Of a stretch of 64,000 bases of DNA, positions 1-8,611 are shown one piece after another. The notes beneath the pieces are model-generated. The model saw only the letters and a program-made list of their open reading frames with translations. It was not told where the DNA came from and made no database searches. The first letter of the stretch is position 1. Each line of letters opens with the position of its first letter. A program made the translations under genes and the position numbers. The stretch comes from a bacterium (GTDB taxonomy: Bacteria > Armatimonadota > JACIXR01), in NCBI GenBank assembly GCA_014360495.1, contig JACIXR010000008.1:1-64000 (forward strand). Reading direction: 5' to 3'.

Positions 1-488
1 CATCTATGAAATATTCTTGGATAGTTCTCTGGAATCGCTCCACATAGCCGTTCTCTTGCGGTCTCTTTGGATGGGTGTAGAAATGGATAATACCCTTATT
101 CCTGAGAAAATCTTCAAATTCTCCCACGAACTCGCTCCCGTTATCCGTTTGAACACACTTCACAGGGAAAGGGGATAACCAAATCTTGAGACAACATCTA
201 TACCGCTAATGAGAAACATCTTTACGCCATTGAGCAAAATCAAGATTGAGTCAATCTGGACTAAATCTCCGGGACATTTGGGGTAAAAATTGCCTCTTCT
301 TAGTTTTTCTTGGGTTTTTAGGACTTCTTGAAAATTGTGCTTATTGAAACGCCAAAAGCTTCCTTTGCTGCTTCTACTCCATACTTATCGGAAAACTCCA
401 TTACTTCTAACCTAAACTTAACTTTATCTTCTCCTTTCAAATCTCTCCTCTTATCTATATATTCCAATATCTTTTTGAAATTATTCAT
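1..488 (-). pseudogene. Degraded DDE (rve/IS481-like) transposase, left-truncated
   Basis: Read on the minus strand from an ATG at 488, the sequence gives a basic N-terminus with a helix-turn-helix-like segment ending GVSISTIFKKS. A stop codon follows, and then a DDE integrase core: the first Asp lies in QIDSI, the second in QTDNGSEF and the Glu in QENGYVERF. The reading frame changes at about position 170-180, where the frame ending GYPLS gives way to the one starting FPVKCVQTDNG. With the internal stop and this frameshift the gene cannot make a full transposase. The 3' end lies outside the window. A closely related fragment is at 10103-10261. No terminal inverted repeat could be placed. Confidence 0.8.
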
Positions 489-504
489 CCATATTAGTTC
501 TTAA

Positions 505-532
505 TTGCAAAAAATAATCCTTATGTTATGAT
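505..532 (+). promoter_or_regulatory. Promoter for the ECF sigma operon
   Basis: TTGCAA (505-510) and TATGAT (527-532) are separated by 16 bases. The start codon at 545 is only 12 bases further on, so the 5' leader would be very short, with AAAGG as a weak ribosome site. The call is inferred from consensus matching only. Confidence 0.45.
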
Positions 533-544
533 TAATTGTAAAGG

Positions 545-1132
545 ATGAAGAAGTTGGATAAAGAAGAAGAGATAAGGCTCATCCAGCGTTGTCTCTCAGG
601 AGATGAGGAAGCGTTGGAGGAATTCGTGAGACATTTCCAAAAACCGCTTTTCAATCTCGCATACCGCTTATGCGGGAACAGGGATGACGCTGAGGATATC
701 GCCCAAGAGTCGCTCGTCCGCGCCCTGGAAAATTTAAAGCTTTTCAAAGGCGAATCCTCTCTTTTCACTTGGCTCTATCGCATAACGGTTAATCTCTTTT
801 ATGATTATACGAGGAAAAAGAAAGAGTTCTCTTATGACCAAATGAGGTATGGGGATGAGGAAGATGAAGGCGGGGTAGATTTCCCCTCAGAGGAGACGGT
901 TGAGGGAGAGATGGAGAAGAGGAATATCCAGGAAATAGTGCAGGCGGAAATCGCTAAATTGCCAACATATTATAGAACTGTCATTGTCCTTTACGATATA
1001 GAGGGATTTTCCTATGACGAAATATGCGCTATGTTGCAGAAACCCTTGGGCACTGTTAAGTCTCGTCTTAACAGAGCACGCCAACTTTTGAAGCAAAGAT
1101 TGGAAAAATATCGGGAACTTTTTGAGGGATAA
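545..1132 (+). CDS. RNA polymerase sigma factor, ECF/RpoE-like
   Basis: A 195-residue sigma-70 family factor that would direct RNA polymerase to a dedicated set of promoters. Region 2 covers roughly residues 12-80, with the DAEDIAQE and FTWLYRITVN signatures. Region 4 covers about 125-190, with a helix-turn-helix around FSYDEICAMLQKPLGTVKSR. Region 3 is absent, as in ECF factors, and the length is normal for the group. The stop is followed after 2 bases by the zinc-finger anti-sigma gene, the classic sigma/anti-sigma pair, so activity is probably controlled by that membrane partner. The regulon cannot be read from the window. A transposase remnant lies directly upstream. Confidence 0.93.
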   Translation: MKKLDKEEEIRLIQRCLSGDEEALEEFVRHFQKPLFNLAYRLCGNRDDAEDIAQESLVRALENLKLFKGESSLFTWLYRITVNLFYDYTRKKKEFSYDQMRYGDEEDEGGVDFPSEETVEGEMEKRNIQEIVQAEIAKLPTYYRTVIVLYDIEGFSYDEICAMLQKPLGTVKSRLNRARQLLKQRLEKYRELFEG

Positions 1133-1134
1133 AT

Positions 1135-2127
1135 ATGTCTAAAGAAATGGAAATGAAATGCGAGAGAATTAGAGAGCTGTTATCGGATTACATCAACGGC
1201 GACCTTACCCAAGCGGTAAGGTCGCTTGTTGAAATCCACTTGGAGAGCTGTGCCTCTTGTCGTGCTGAGCTCGCCAAGCTGGAGAGAATGCGTTTAATAC
1301 TGCGTTCTTTCCAGCCAGTGGAGCCACCCTATGGCTTCACTCAAAAGGTATTAGCGAGCTATAGGGCGAGAAGGGAAAGGGAGGTATCTCCTTTACGGCG
1401 CTTCTTACTAGGCGAATTACAGCCGAGAAGAGCTTTAGCTTATGCTATCATTTCCCTTCTCCTCGTTTTTTCTCTTTCCCTCCTCGTTCTTCTGCCACAT
1501 TGGCCTAAGGCAAAACAAGCCCTATCTTTCCCTCCCTCTCCCACCCTTAAAAGAGCTCCGTCCATCATCTCAGCAAAAGGAGTTGGTAAAGTCCTCATAT
1601 TGCCTCAAACACCCTACCCGAATCAACAGGGGATTTTGCGATTGGAGATTATGATTTATCCTCCCTATCGGAAGGAGAGAGTTTGGCTTAACCTTCTCCT
1701 ATCGCCTGGGCTCTCCTTAGCGAACGGGAATCCTTTCCTGCCCGGTGAGAGGGAAATCTATCTGGGCACGATAGATAATCCGGTGGTGTTTGTGACGGAT
1801 GTGAAGGTGATATCGGGTGGAGTGCAATGGGTGCGTGTTTCCTGTGTTAGCGATCACATTAAATGGGCTGAGGGATTTCTTTTCCTTCCACCCCCTGGTC
1901 CTCCCGTTCATTATCTCGCAATCTCCCAAAACGATGTGGATGCCCTTCAGCTCCTCGCCAATCTTGTGGAAAGATGTAAGAGACCAGTTGCATTACCAGT
2001 TGCGATTTCCGCTAGGCTGAATTTCTCCTATCAGGGAGATGCTGAGGGAGCCATCCATTATTACGCTTCCCTTCTCGGGCTAACTTCGTTAAAATATAAT
2101 AGCGGTTATATCTTGGAATCGCCTTGA
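1135..2127 (+). CDS. Zinc-finger anti-sigma factor with STN-like C-terminus
   Basis: Membrane-bound anti-sigma factor that probably sequesters the ECF sigma factor encoded 2 bases upstream. The cytoplasmic N-terminus has the ZAS-type zinc motif: H35, C39 and C42 form HxxxCxxC, and C9 is a likely fourth ligand. One hydrophobic membrane segment spans about residues 101-123. The outer part (about 200 residues) is mostly unrecognised. Its last 60 residues (DALQLLANL ... LTSLKYNSGYIL) have the look of an STN/secretin-N fold, as found in TonB-dependent transducers; this is inference from pattern only. An 11-base perfect inverted repeat lies inside the coding sequence at 1199-1225. Confidence 0.85.
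   Translation: MSKEMEMKCERIRELLSDYINGDLTQAVRSLVEIHLESCASCRAELAKLERMRLILRSFQPVEPPYGFTQKVLASYRARREREVSPLRRFLLGELQPRRALAYAIISLLLVFSLSLLVLLPHWPKAKQALSFPPSPTLKRAPSIISAKGVGKVLILPQTPYPNQQGILRLEIMIYPPYRKERVWLNLLLSPGLSLANGNPFLPGEREIYLGTIDNPVVFVTDVKVISGGVQWVRVSCVSDHIKWAEGFLFLPPPGPPVHYLAISQNDVDALQLLANLVERCKRPVALPVAISARLNFSYQGDAEGAIHYYASLLGLTSLKYNSGYILESP
1199..1225 (+). repeat. Perfect inverted repeat inside the anti-sigma gene
   Basis: Arms GCGACCTTACC (1199-1209) and GGTAAGGTCGC (1215-1225) are perfect complements around a 5-base loop, about 65 bases after the start codon. No T-run follows. Its role is unknown. Confidence 0.6.
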
Positions 2128-2143
2128 GAAGGGAGGCAGAAAA

Positions 2144-3127
2144 ATGAGGAAAGCTTTTCTTTTAATCCTTTTGAGCGGGTTGCTTTTCGCTCAAATTTCC
2201 ATAAAACAGATAAACTATAAAGGATGGGCGGATTCCATCTTATTGGAGAGAGGAGACACAAGATTGGTTATAGTGCCGAGCATCGGCGGAAGGATAATGG
2301 AATTCTCCCTGGAAGGTAAGAACCCCATCTGGCAGAATCCCGATGAATTTGGCAAAGTTTATCCCTTAACCAATGTTTGGCACAATTATGGTGGCTATAA
2401 GATATGGAATGCTCCCCAATCTGTTTGGGGATGGCCACCCGACCCCTTCTTGGATTACGGAATGGCGAGCGTTGAGTTGATAGATGGTGGGGTGAGGGTT
2501 TATGGGGCGCCTTCCTTAATGGCAGGAATTATGTTTATTAAGGAGATAACGATTGTTGAGAGGGGAAGGGCAAGGATAGTTGAGAGGATGAGAAACATCT
2601 CGGGAAGAGAGGTAAGATGGGGAATCTGGGAGGTTACACAGGTTGAAACCCCTTGTTTAGTTGTCTTCCCCGCTGAGAAGAATTCAAAATTTCCTGAAGG
2701 GCTTTATTTCTTTGACGAGCAATCAAGGAAAAGCAAGCAATGGAAGATAAAAGGTGGATTGGTGATTGTGAACTATTTGGGCGAGGTTGGGAAAATCGGG
2801 TTGGATTCCAAAGCGGGTTGGATGCTCTATTTAAAGGATAATCTCGCTTATGTGAAGCGCTTTCCTGTGGTTGAGGGGCAGGAGTATCCTGATGAAGGAT
2901 GTAGCGTGGAGGTTTATACTAATTCAAAGGATTTGCCTTACCTGGAAATGGAGGTTTTGAGCCCCCTCGTTACTTTAAAGCCGGGCGAGGAATATTCCAC
3001 CTGGGAAGAATGGTATATCAAGATTTTATCCAATCCAGTGAGGACGGAAGCTGATATCCCTTCAGCGATAAGAGAGCTCGTCCTTGCAGGAATGCTTCCC
3101 TGGGATGCCTTGAAATTCGTCCCCTAA
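2144..3127 (+). CDS. Secreted DUF4380-like protein
   Basis: A 327-residue protein with a short signal peptide (about residues 1-16, MRKAFLLILLSGLLFA). The body begins with the GGRIMEF segment seen in DUF4380 and aldose-epimerase-like beta-sandwich proteins, which suggests a carbohydrate-binding galactose-mutarotase fold. Conserved-looking aromatic patches such as VWHNYGGYKIW support this. No catalytic set can be assigned. It lies 16 bases after the anti-sigma gene behind a GGGAGG ribosome site, so it may be cotranscribed with the sigma/anti-sigma pair. It ends 3 bases before the convergent phosphoesterase gene, with no hairpin between. The function is unknown; the family assignment is by motif memory. 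Confidence 0.65.
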   Translation: MRKAFLLILLSGLLFAQISIKQINYKGWADSILLERGDTRLVIVPSIGGRIMEFSLEGKNPIWQNPDEFGKVYPLTNVWHNYGGYKIWNAPQSVWGWPPDPFLDYGMASVELIDGGVRVYGAPSLMAGIMFIKEITIVERGRARIVERMRNISGREVRWGIWEVTQVETPCLVVFPAEKNSKFPEGLYFFDEQSRKSKQWKIKGGLVIVNYLGEVGKIGLDSKAGWMLYLKDNLAYVKRFPVVEGQEYPDEGCSVEVYTNSKDLPYLEMEVLSPLVTLKPGEEYSTWEEWYIKILSNPVRTEADIPSAIRELVLAGMLPWDALKFVP

Positions 3128-3130
3128 AAA

Positions 3131-4924
3131 TTAAGCTGGAACGAGCCCTCCCAAAGGGATAAAATAGAGATTTCCCATCATATCTCCGATGAGCATGCTC
3201 TCTTCCACTATTATGGGTGTAGAAATACAGCAGCTATCTTTTGCCAGAGCTTTTTTGTTGAGGATTTTCCCGCTATTCTTATCAACGCAGAAGAGAACAT
3301 TGTTAAAAGAGACTATATAGATAATTTCTCCCTTTATAACTGGACGGGAGTTAAAGCAAGGATTTGCTAAATTGGTTTTCCAAAGAACCTTTCCCTCGGG
3401 AGAGACGCAATAAAGATTCCCTTCCATTGAGGCGATAAAAAGCCTATCCCCATCAATAACTGGAGTTGAATAGCCGAAATTCCCATCTATTTGCCAAATC
3501 AATTCCCCCTTATCGTCTAGGGCAAGGAGTCCTCCTTTCCTGGTTGAATTATCATAGGGTTGGGTAAGCAGGAGTTTATTGTTCCAGAGAAGGGGTGAAC
3601 TGGTAGCGGGTGAATAATAGCGAGAGCGAGCTTGTTCCTTCTGCCAAATAATCTCGCCATTTTCAACATTTAGAAAATATAAATTCTTATCCCAAGCTCC
3701 TATTAAAAGATTCTTTCCCATTATTAAGGGGCGGGATTCAAGGTTTCCGCCTAATTTCCTTTGCCAGATTATCTCCCCCTTCTCGTTCAGGGCGAATAAA
3801 TACTGGCTCGCAGGGACGAAGAGCTTGCCATCAGCAAAAGTTAAGTGACCTGATATCGGTTGAGGCAATTTTGTTTCCCAAAGCATTTTCCCGTTATTAG
3901 CATCAACGCAGCGAACGAAACCGTTGAGAAAGGGAACGAAAAGTTTCCCACCATTTAATATCGGAGAGGTTAAAATTGGTGAATCAAATCTCTTTCGCCA
4001 AGCCTCTTCCCTAACCTTTGATTTGATGGCAACGACTTCTCCAGCCCAATTGCAGGCAATGACGAGGTCATTATAGGAGAGCAAATCCGCTTGGATCGCT
4101 CCCGAGAGCCTTTTGAGGAGAAAATTATCGTTAGATTTTGTGGGAAAGGGGGTAGGCTGAGTTCTCTTTAGGGGGAAAGTGAATTTTTGATTTTGTATTT
4201 CATTGCCGCTTAAATCAAAAGTGGAAATTCCTATTGTATCGTTTTTAATTTTTATGAGCCTGAAGCAGGCATTAGCGTCCATCAAGCCCTTAGTCATAAT
4301 GAAGTTAATTCCATCCACCTGCCAGGTCTGATTTGAATGCCCGTGTCCGGTTAAAATGAGGACTACATTATATGGTCGCAAAACCTCCAATAAGGCGTCC
4401 TTTCCGATGAGGAAGTTCCTTGACGGCATAATTGGATGGTGAAAGAAGATTATAATCGGCTGTTCAGAAGGGATTTTCGCGAGGGTGTTCTTCAACCAGG
4501 CGAGTTGAGATGGGTCCATTAAGCCGTATTGACTGAAGGGAAAGGAGGAATCAAGGGCAATGAAGGTGATTCCTTCGTTTGTGAAAGTATAATTGCGCTT
4601 GTAGTTTGGAAGGTATTTCTCTCCAATAAGCCAACCTGCTCCATTCCATCTGACATCGTGGTTACCCAATGTGTGATAGAAAGGGACATTTAGCGATTTA
4701 ATAGCTTGGGAATAAGCTTTGAATTCTTCCTCACTGCCGAACTCGGTTACATCTCCCGTATGGATGACGAAGTCAGGTTTCTCGGGAAAGTTTTGCACCA
4801 ATTGGATGAAGGAATTCAGATTTTTAAGCCCATTAGCCGTCCCTATGTGGGTATCAGTTATGTGGATGAACTGGAGGGCAAAGGCTCTGCAAATGAGAAA
4901 TAAAAGAAGCAGGAGTTGCTTCAT
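3131..4924 (-). CDS. Secreted calcineurin-like phosphoesterase fused to PQQ-type beta-propeller
   Basis: The N-terminal half is a metallophosphoesterase with the full metal set: ITDTHIG, HTGDVTEFGS, LGNHD, FFHHPI and TGHGHSN. The C-terminal half (about residues 270-595) has at least six repeats of the GEIIWQ / GKLFVP type, the blades of a PQQ/WD40-like beta-propeller. A signal peptide (MKQLLLLLFLICRAFA) places it outside the cytoplasm. The ATG at 4924 is chosen because GAGGTG lies upstream; an earlier ATG at 4942 lacks this. The gene overlaps the end of the GH38-like gene, so the two are coupled. The substrate is unknown; a phosphodiester or phosphosugar is plausible. Confidence 0.85.
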   Translation of the reverse strand: MKQLLLLLFLICRAFALQFIHITDTHIGTANGLKNLNSFIQLVQNFPEKPDFVIHTGDVTEFGSEEEFKAYSQAIKSLNVPFYHTLGNHDVRWNGAGWLIGEKYLPNYKRNYTFTNEGITFIALDSSFPFSQYGLMDPSQLAWLKNTLAKIPSEQPIIIFFHHPIMPSRNFLIGKDALLEVLRPYNVVLILTGHGHSNQTWQVDGINFIMTKGLMDANACFRLIKIKNDTIGISTFDLSGNEIQNQKFTFPLKRTQPTPFPTKSNDNFLLKRLSGAIQADLLSYNDLVIACNWAGEVVAIKSKVREEAWRKRFDSPILTSPILNGGKLFVPFLNGFVRCVDANNGKMLWETKLPQPISGHLTFADGKLFVPASQYLFALNEKGEIIWQRKLGGNLESRPLIMGKNLLIGAWDKNLYFLNVENGEIIWQKEQARSRYYSPATSSPLLWNNKLLLTQPYDNSTRKGGLLALDDKGELIWQIDGNFGYSTPVIDGDRLFIASMEGNLYCVSPEGKVLWKTNLANPCFNSRPVIKGEIIYIVSFNNVLFCVDKNSGKILNKKALAKDSCCISTPIIVEESMLIGDMMGNLYFIPLGGLVPA

Positions 4925-4931
4925 CAAAGGT

Positions 4932-7900
4932 TCACCTCGCAATTAGAAGCGATTTTATGGCGGAGGGTGGAATGGGAAGCTTCAAGCTTTCTCCCATAGG
5001 CAACAATTCCTCGCCTCTGCTTTCGTCTAAATTGGAGATATAGATTTTTCTGACGGGGAGGTTCAATTTTATTTCCCCTTCTCCATTTTCCCTTTCAGGC
5101 AGCCAGAAACGAATAATCCAACCATCGCCATAATCTCTCTTCTTCAAAGTTGTTAGTAGCGCTCCCTTTATCTCAACGAAGGAATGATTATTCTGTTTGA
5201 GAACTCCCTCTTGCTTTTGAAGGGAAAGGCAGAGAAAGGGATGGGAGAAGCTCCAAGCCAACTTGCTCGCCTCAAGATTTGATATTTCACCCCTCACGGG
5301 AAAGATTGCGTAGCGAAAGAGGAAATCGCCTCCTTGCGATGCCTTATAATTCGTATCCCAATGATTGTGCATTAGGTAGGAAAAAAGAGTGGCTTTATTG
5401 AGCTTAAGTTCATTTAACCAGAATTCATGTATCGGTTTCCCTAAAGAGATGAGAGGTGCATCCTCACTGCACCAGATGATTGCCCAAGTTTTGCTATAGA
5501 ATCCAACCCATTTGTGTATAGTGAACCAATTTTTACACGCTTGAGGAAATTGCTCCTTCTCTGGCTCAATCACGCAGGTGGGATATTCAAGTTTAATCTT
5601 CGGGTTTTCAAGGGAAAATGGGAAGGACAAGAGAACCGATTCTTTATCAAGCGTTTCCTCCTTGTTTATCTCCACAAATAAATCCATTCTCTTTATATCC
5701 TTGTAAAGCCTGAGACGAAGGGAGAAGAGGGGGGTTTTATAGGCTGAAGAGGAGAAGCGGATATCGGCGAAAATCGGTCCCATATTCTCCACCCATATTT
5801 TTCCGTGTTCCAGAGAATGGAACGTTTGCTTCCCCTCTGGACCCGATAAGTAAAGATAATCGGCGAGCCTTTTCCCTTTCTCCAACAATTCAAAATTCAA
5901 CGCCTTGTCTTTTATTGAATATATCCCTTTTTCATCAAATTTAATCAAAAAGAAGGGGGTTTCCAAAATTCCCTCCGAGCTTTTGAAGGTAATGGGAGTG
6001 GAAGAGGGTTTTGTTTTAACAATCTTGATTTTCTTATATCCCAGAGGTGGGACATCCTTAACGAAGAAAAGGACATCCTTTCCTTCTCTTTGCCAGGGGA
6101 TTTCCTTCTCGCCATCGTAAAGAGCGAACTCCTTATAAGGAATCTCCACTCTGGCTATATCGGAACGAGAGAAGGAGAGGGGATTGAATACGAGGATTGA
6201 TTCCTCATCGCTATCTACGAGCGTTGAGAAGTTCCTAATCGCTTCGTCCCTTAATTCCTTCGCCTCCTCTAAAGCTTTATGGGCGAAGGAAGCTTTTATT
6301 TCCCATTGTCGGAGCGTTGTCTCGGCATTGGGGTCGGAAACGCTACACCAGGCTCCCCAGGTATGCTCATCAAAGAGGAGGATATTTCGCCAGAGTTCCT
6401 TGAATTTCTGCTTTGGATACTCAATGGAAGGGTTGAGGAGAGAGGCGAGAGAATAAATCGTCTCCGCTTCCACCGCCCAATCCTTCGCTTTTCTGTTCAT
6501 AGCTAATTCCTTAGCCGTTGAGACAGCACCATCCTCCCAATAAGCTCCCGCATCAAGTTTGTATGTGGGGATTTGGGCTTTATATTTTGCCTCAATGTAC
6601 TTGAAGAAATCGCTATAAGTTGAAACGATGATTTTGGGATAGGCATATTTTGCGTTCCATTCATCTACAAGCTTCATAAAGCGCGGTTCTATTAGCTCAT
6701 TATCATAAAAGGCACCATAGAGAAGGTAGGCGTCGTAGGGATAATTGCTTTGTTCCAATCCCTCAACGAGAGAGACAATCCTATTTCTGAGCACATCAAG
6801 GGATTCCAAAAGCCCTATTCCTCTTGCCAAACCGTAGCCTGGAGAAGCGAAGAAGAGGACCTTTCCTCCATCAGGACCTTCCCAGTAAAAGGGATGGGAT
6901 GGATAGGGAAAACGTGCCCTATAAGTGTTTATTGCCTCAGCAAAATATTTGATTCCATATGCGTTGAGAATGCTGGGTATGGGGAAGATCGCGGAAGGGA
7001 CATCTGAGAGAACGGCGGAGTCAAGTGGTAAATTTTGTAGCCGAGAAATTTGTTTGCTGAAAAGGCAAACGCGAACAAGGGATTCCGGGCTACATATACC
7101 TGTGAGCATGTTGGCATAGAGGGCTTGAAGGGAAAGCTGTCCTTTCCTCAAAAGATTTAACAACTCTTTGCCGAGTTCCGGCTCGTCTTGGAGGAAATTT
7201 TCCAATTGCCAAGCGACTTCAAGATTCCATTTGAAGTTGGGATTTCTCTTCGCTTCCTCTATCGCTATCTTCAAATTCTCGTCGTGGCGTAGGATTACAT
7301 TTGTCTGGACATCCGTATAGCCTATATCTGTATGAACGCTTGGGGCAAGGAAAAGTAGCCATTTTCTCTTGGGTCTTATGTCGAGGGTAAGCAATTTGTC
7401 CTCCGCTTTTATCTTCACATCGCCTGCTAGCCCCTCCGGCAGAGGCACTTCAAAACGATTATCTCCCTCAGCTATTCTGAGGGGGATCTCTTCCCTTCTT
7501 TCCCCTTTTTCAATTGAGAGGATAATATCTCCTTCTTTACCCACATTAGATAGCCAAACTTCTAAGATTTGTCTCATTTCCTCTTTTTCCTTTACGAAAA
7601 AGGGAGTGGCTTTCGCTTTCATAGCCTTTATTTCCGGTTTATCCAATTTCAACCCCTCCTCTAAAAGGATGGCATCGTAAAGAAGCCAGCTCCCTCTTGC
7701 ATTTTCTATTCGTATCTCGTTTTCCCCAATACGAAAATCCTGCGGATTTAGGGGGAAAGAAGCGACCCAATTTTCTCCTTTTTGGGGGTCTGTAAGGGAG
7801 GTATCTCCTCCACCGGGTGGAAGCTGGCTTTGAGAGATTTTCTTATCGTTAAGATAAACTGCGATGAGCGGTGGACCGGAGTAATGGGTATTGACTAGAT

Positions 7901-8204
7901 AGAGATTCAGACGGATGATGGGTTGGGGTATGTGGTCAAGGGTGAAAATAATTCGGAATGTATGTGGCTTGGCTCCAGCCCAAAAATCGGCTGGACCAGG
8001 ATGAATGTAGGGGAAATCCTTATTTTCTACACTGGAACCTATTTTGAAGACTGGGTCGTTCGGGAATAAGGTTGGGTAGAGGGAATAATTCCCTGCTATG
8101 GCGAATTCATCATAAGAGGAATTAGGCTTCCCGATTTGGAAAACGACAGAAGGGAAAGCGCTGGCAAAGGCAAGGAGAGCAATGAGAAAGCGAGCCCAAT
8201 TCAT
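4932..8204 (-). CDS. Secreted GH38-like alpha-mannosidase family protein
   Basis: A 1090-residue protein with a signal peptide (about residues 1-17). Residues about 20-180 look like a rhamnogalacturonan-lyase-type beta-sandwich (FRIIFTLDH ... NEIRIENARGSWLLYDAI). The catalytic part starts near residue 290 with SVHTDIGYTD, matching the GH38 zinc-site segment, and continues with a likely nucleophile region AVLSDVPS. The remainder resembles the GH38 middle and C-terminal beta domains. Expected role is removal of alpha-linked mannose or related sugars from imported or cell-surface glycans. It precedes the phosphoesterase-propeller gene in the same transcript. No convincing Shine-Dalgarno sequence is seen before the ATG. 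Exact specificity cannot be read. Confidence 0.8.
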   Translation of the reverse strand: MNWARFLIALLAFASAFPSVVFQIGKPNSSYDEFAIAGNYSLYPTLFPNDPVFKIGSSVENKDFPYIHPGPADFWAGAKPHTFRIIFTLDHIPQPIIRLNLYLVNTHYSGPPLIAVYLNDKKISQSQLPPGGGDTSLTDPQKGENWVASFPLNPQDFRIGENEIRIENARGSWLLYDAILLEEGLKLDKPEIKAMKAKATPFFVKEKEEMRQILEVWLSNVGKEGDIILSIEKGERREEIPLRIAEGDNRFEVPLPEGLAGDVKIKAEDKLLTLDIRPKRKWLLFLAPSVHTDIGYTDVQTNVILRHDENLKIAIEEAKRNPNFKWNLEVAWQLENFLQDEPELGKELLNLLRKGQLSLQALYANMLTGICSPESLVRVCLFSKQISRLQNLPLDSAVLSDVPSAIFPIPSILNAYGIKYFAEAINTYRARFPYPSHPFYWEGPDGGKVLFFASPGYGLARGIGLLESLDVLRNRIVSLVEGLEQSNYPYDAYLLYGAFYDNELIEPRFMKLVDEWNAKYAYPKIIVSTYSDFFKYIEAKYKAQIPTYKLDAGAYWEDGAVSTAKELAMNRKAKDWAVEAETIYSLASLLNPSIEYPKQKFKELWRNILLFDEHTWGAWCSVSDPNAETTLRQWEIKASFAHKALEEAKELRDEAIRNFSTLVDSDEESILVFNPLSFSRSDIARVEIPYKEFALYDGEKEIPWQREGKDVLFFVKDVPPLGYKKIKIVKTKPSSTPITFKSSEGILETPFFLIKFDEKGIYSIKDKALNFELLEKGKRLADYLYLSGPEGKQTFHSLEHGKIWVENMGPIFADIRFSSSAYKTPLFSLRLRLYKDIKRMDLFVEINKEETLDKESVLLSFPFSLENPKIKLEYPTCVIEPEKEQFPQACKNWFTIHKWVGFYSKTWAIIWCSEDAPLISLGKPIHEFWLNELKLNKATLFSYLMHNHWDTNYKASQGGDFLFRYAIFPVRGEISNLEASKLAWSFSHPFLCLSLQKQEGVLKQNNHSFVEIKGALLTTLKKRDYGDGWIIRFWLPERENGEGEIKLNLPVRKIYISNLDESRGEELLPMGESLKLPIPPSAIKSLLIAR

Positions 8205-8330
8205 ATCAATATGATGATAGAGGCAAAGATATGTTAAAGCAAGAAAATTTCAAATAAAATTGGTCACACCTTGTAGGGTTTAAAGGTTTTCAGAGTAATA
8301 CGGAAGACAAGGAGATGAAATTAATTAGAA

Positions 8331-8402
8331 GAATTAGGAGCAGTTAACGCTTAAAAATATACCAATAGACGAGAGAGCTCTCGTAAGGAACCAGCGCAAT
8401 CT
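8331..8402. repeat. Dispersed repeat, copy D (degenerate)
   Basis: Matches the copy at 53183-53254 in order and spacing: ATTAGG.GCA.TTAAC, then CTTAAAA, then ATAGACGAG, ending GCAATCTT. It probably belongs to the GCAATCTC-ended REP/MITE-like family that is also present at 37475-37709. Confidence 0.5.
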
Positions 8403-8418
8403 TGCTTAAAATAAAAAA

Positions 8419-8447
8419 GAGATTGCAGAGCTATCGCTCGCAACGAC
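8419..8447. repeat. Repeat fragment GAGATTGC ... GCAACGACA
   Basis: A short imperfect inverted repeat with GAGATTGC and GCAACGACA ends, the typical termini of the REP-like family seen elsewhere in the window. Confidence 0.4.
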
Positions 8448-8462
8448 AAGGAGCTGGAGTTA

Positions 8463-8494
8463 TTGTGATGCTTTCCGTAGGAAAAGCATCACAA
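8463..8494. repeat. Hairpin, 14-base arms
   Basis: TTGTGATGCTTTCC and GGAAAAGCATCACAA pair around GTA with a single bulged A. It follows the repeat fragments and may be part of them or a terminator-like element. No T-run follows. Confidence 0.55.
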
Positions 8495-8611
8495 TCTCGT
8501 TTTCAGAATCAGAGGATTTAAATCTGCTAATATTTACTTGATTAAAGGGGATTTGGCTTTGTAGAATTATTTCAGTGAGTCGTGAGAATAAAAGGGAAGG
8601 AGAGGAAGCAA

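Larger units (their letters stand above)
8205..8611. other. Intergenic region between divergent genes, repeat-rich
   Basis: About 400 bases without a gene. It holds degenerate copies of a dispersed repeat (8331-8402 and 8419-8447) and a hairpin (8463-8494). Promoters for both flanking genes must lie here, but no clear consensus pair was found. The start codon for the right-hand gene is at 8612. Confidence 0.6.
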
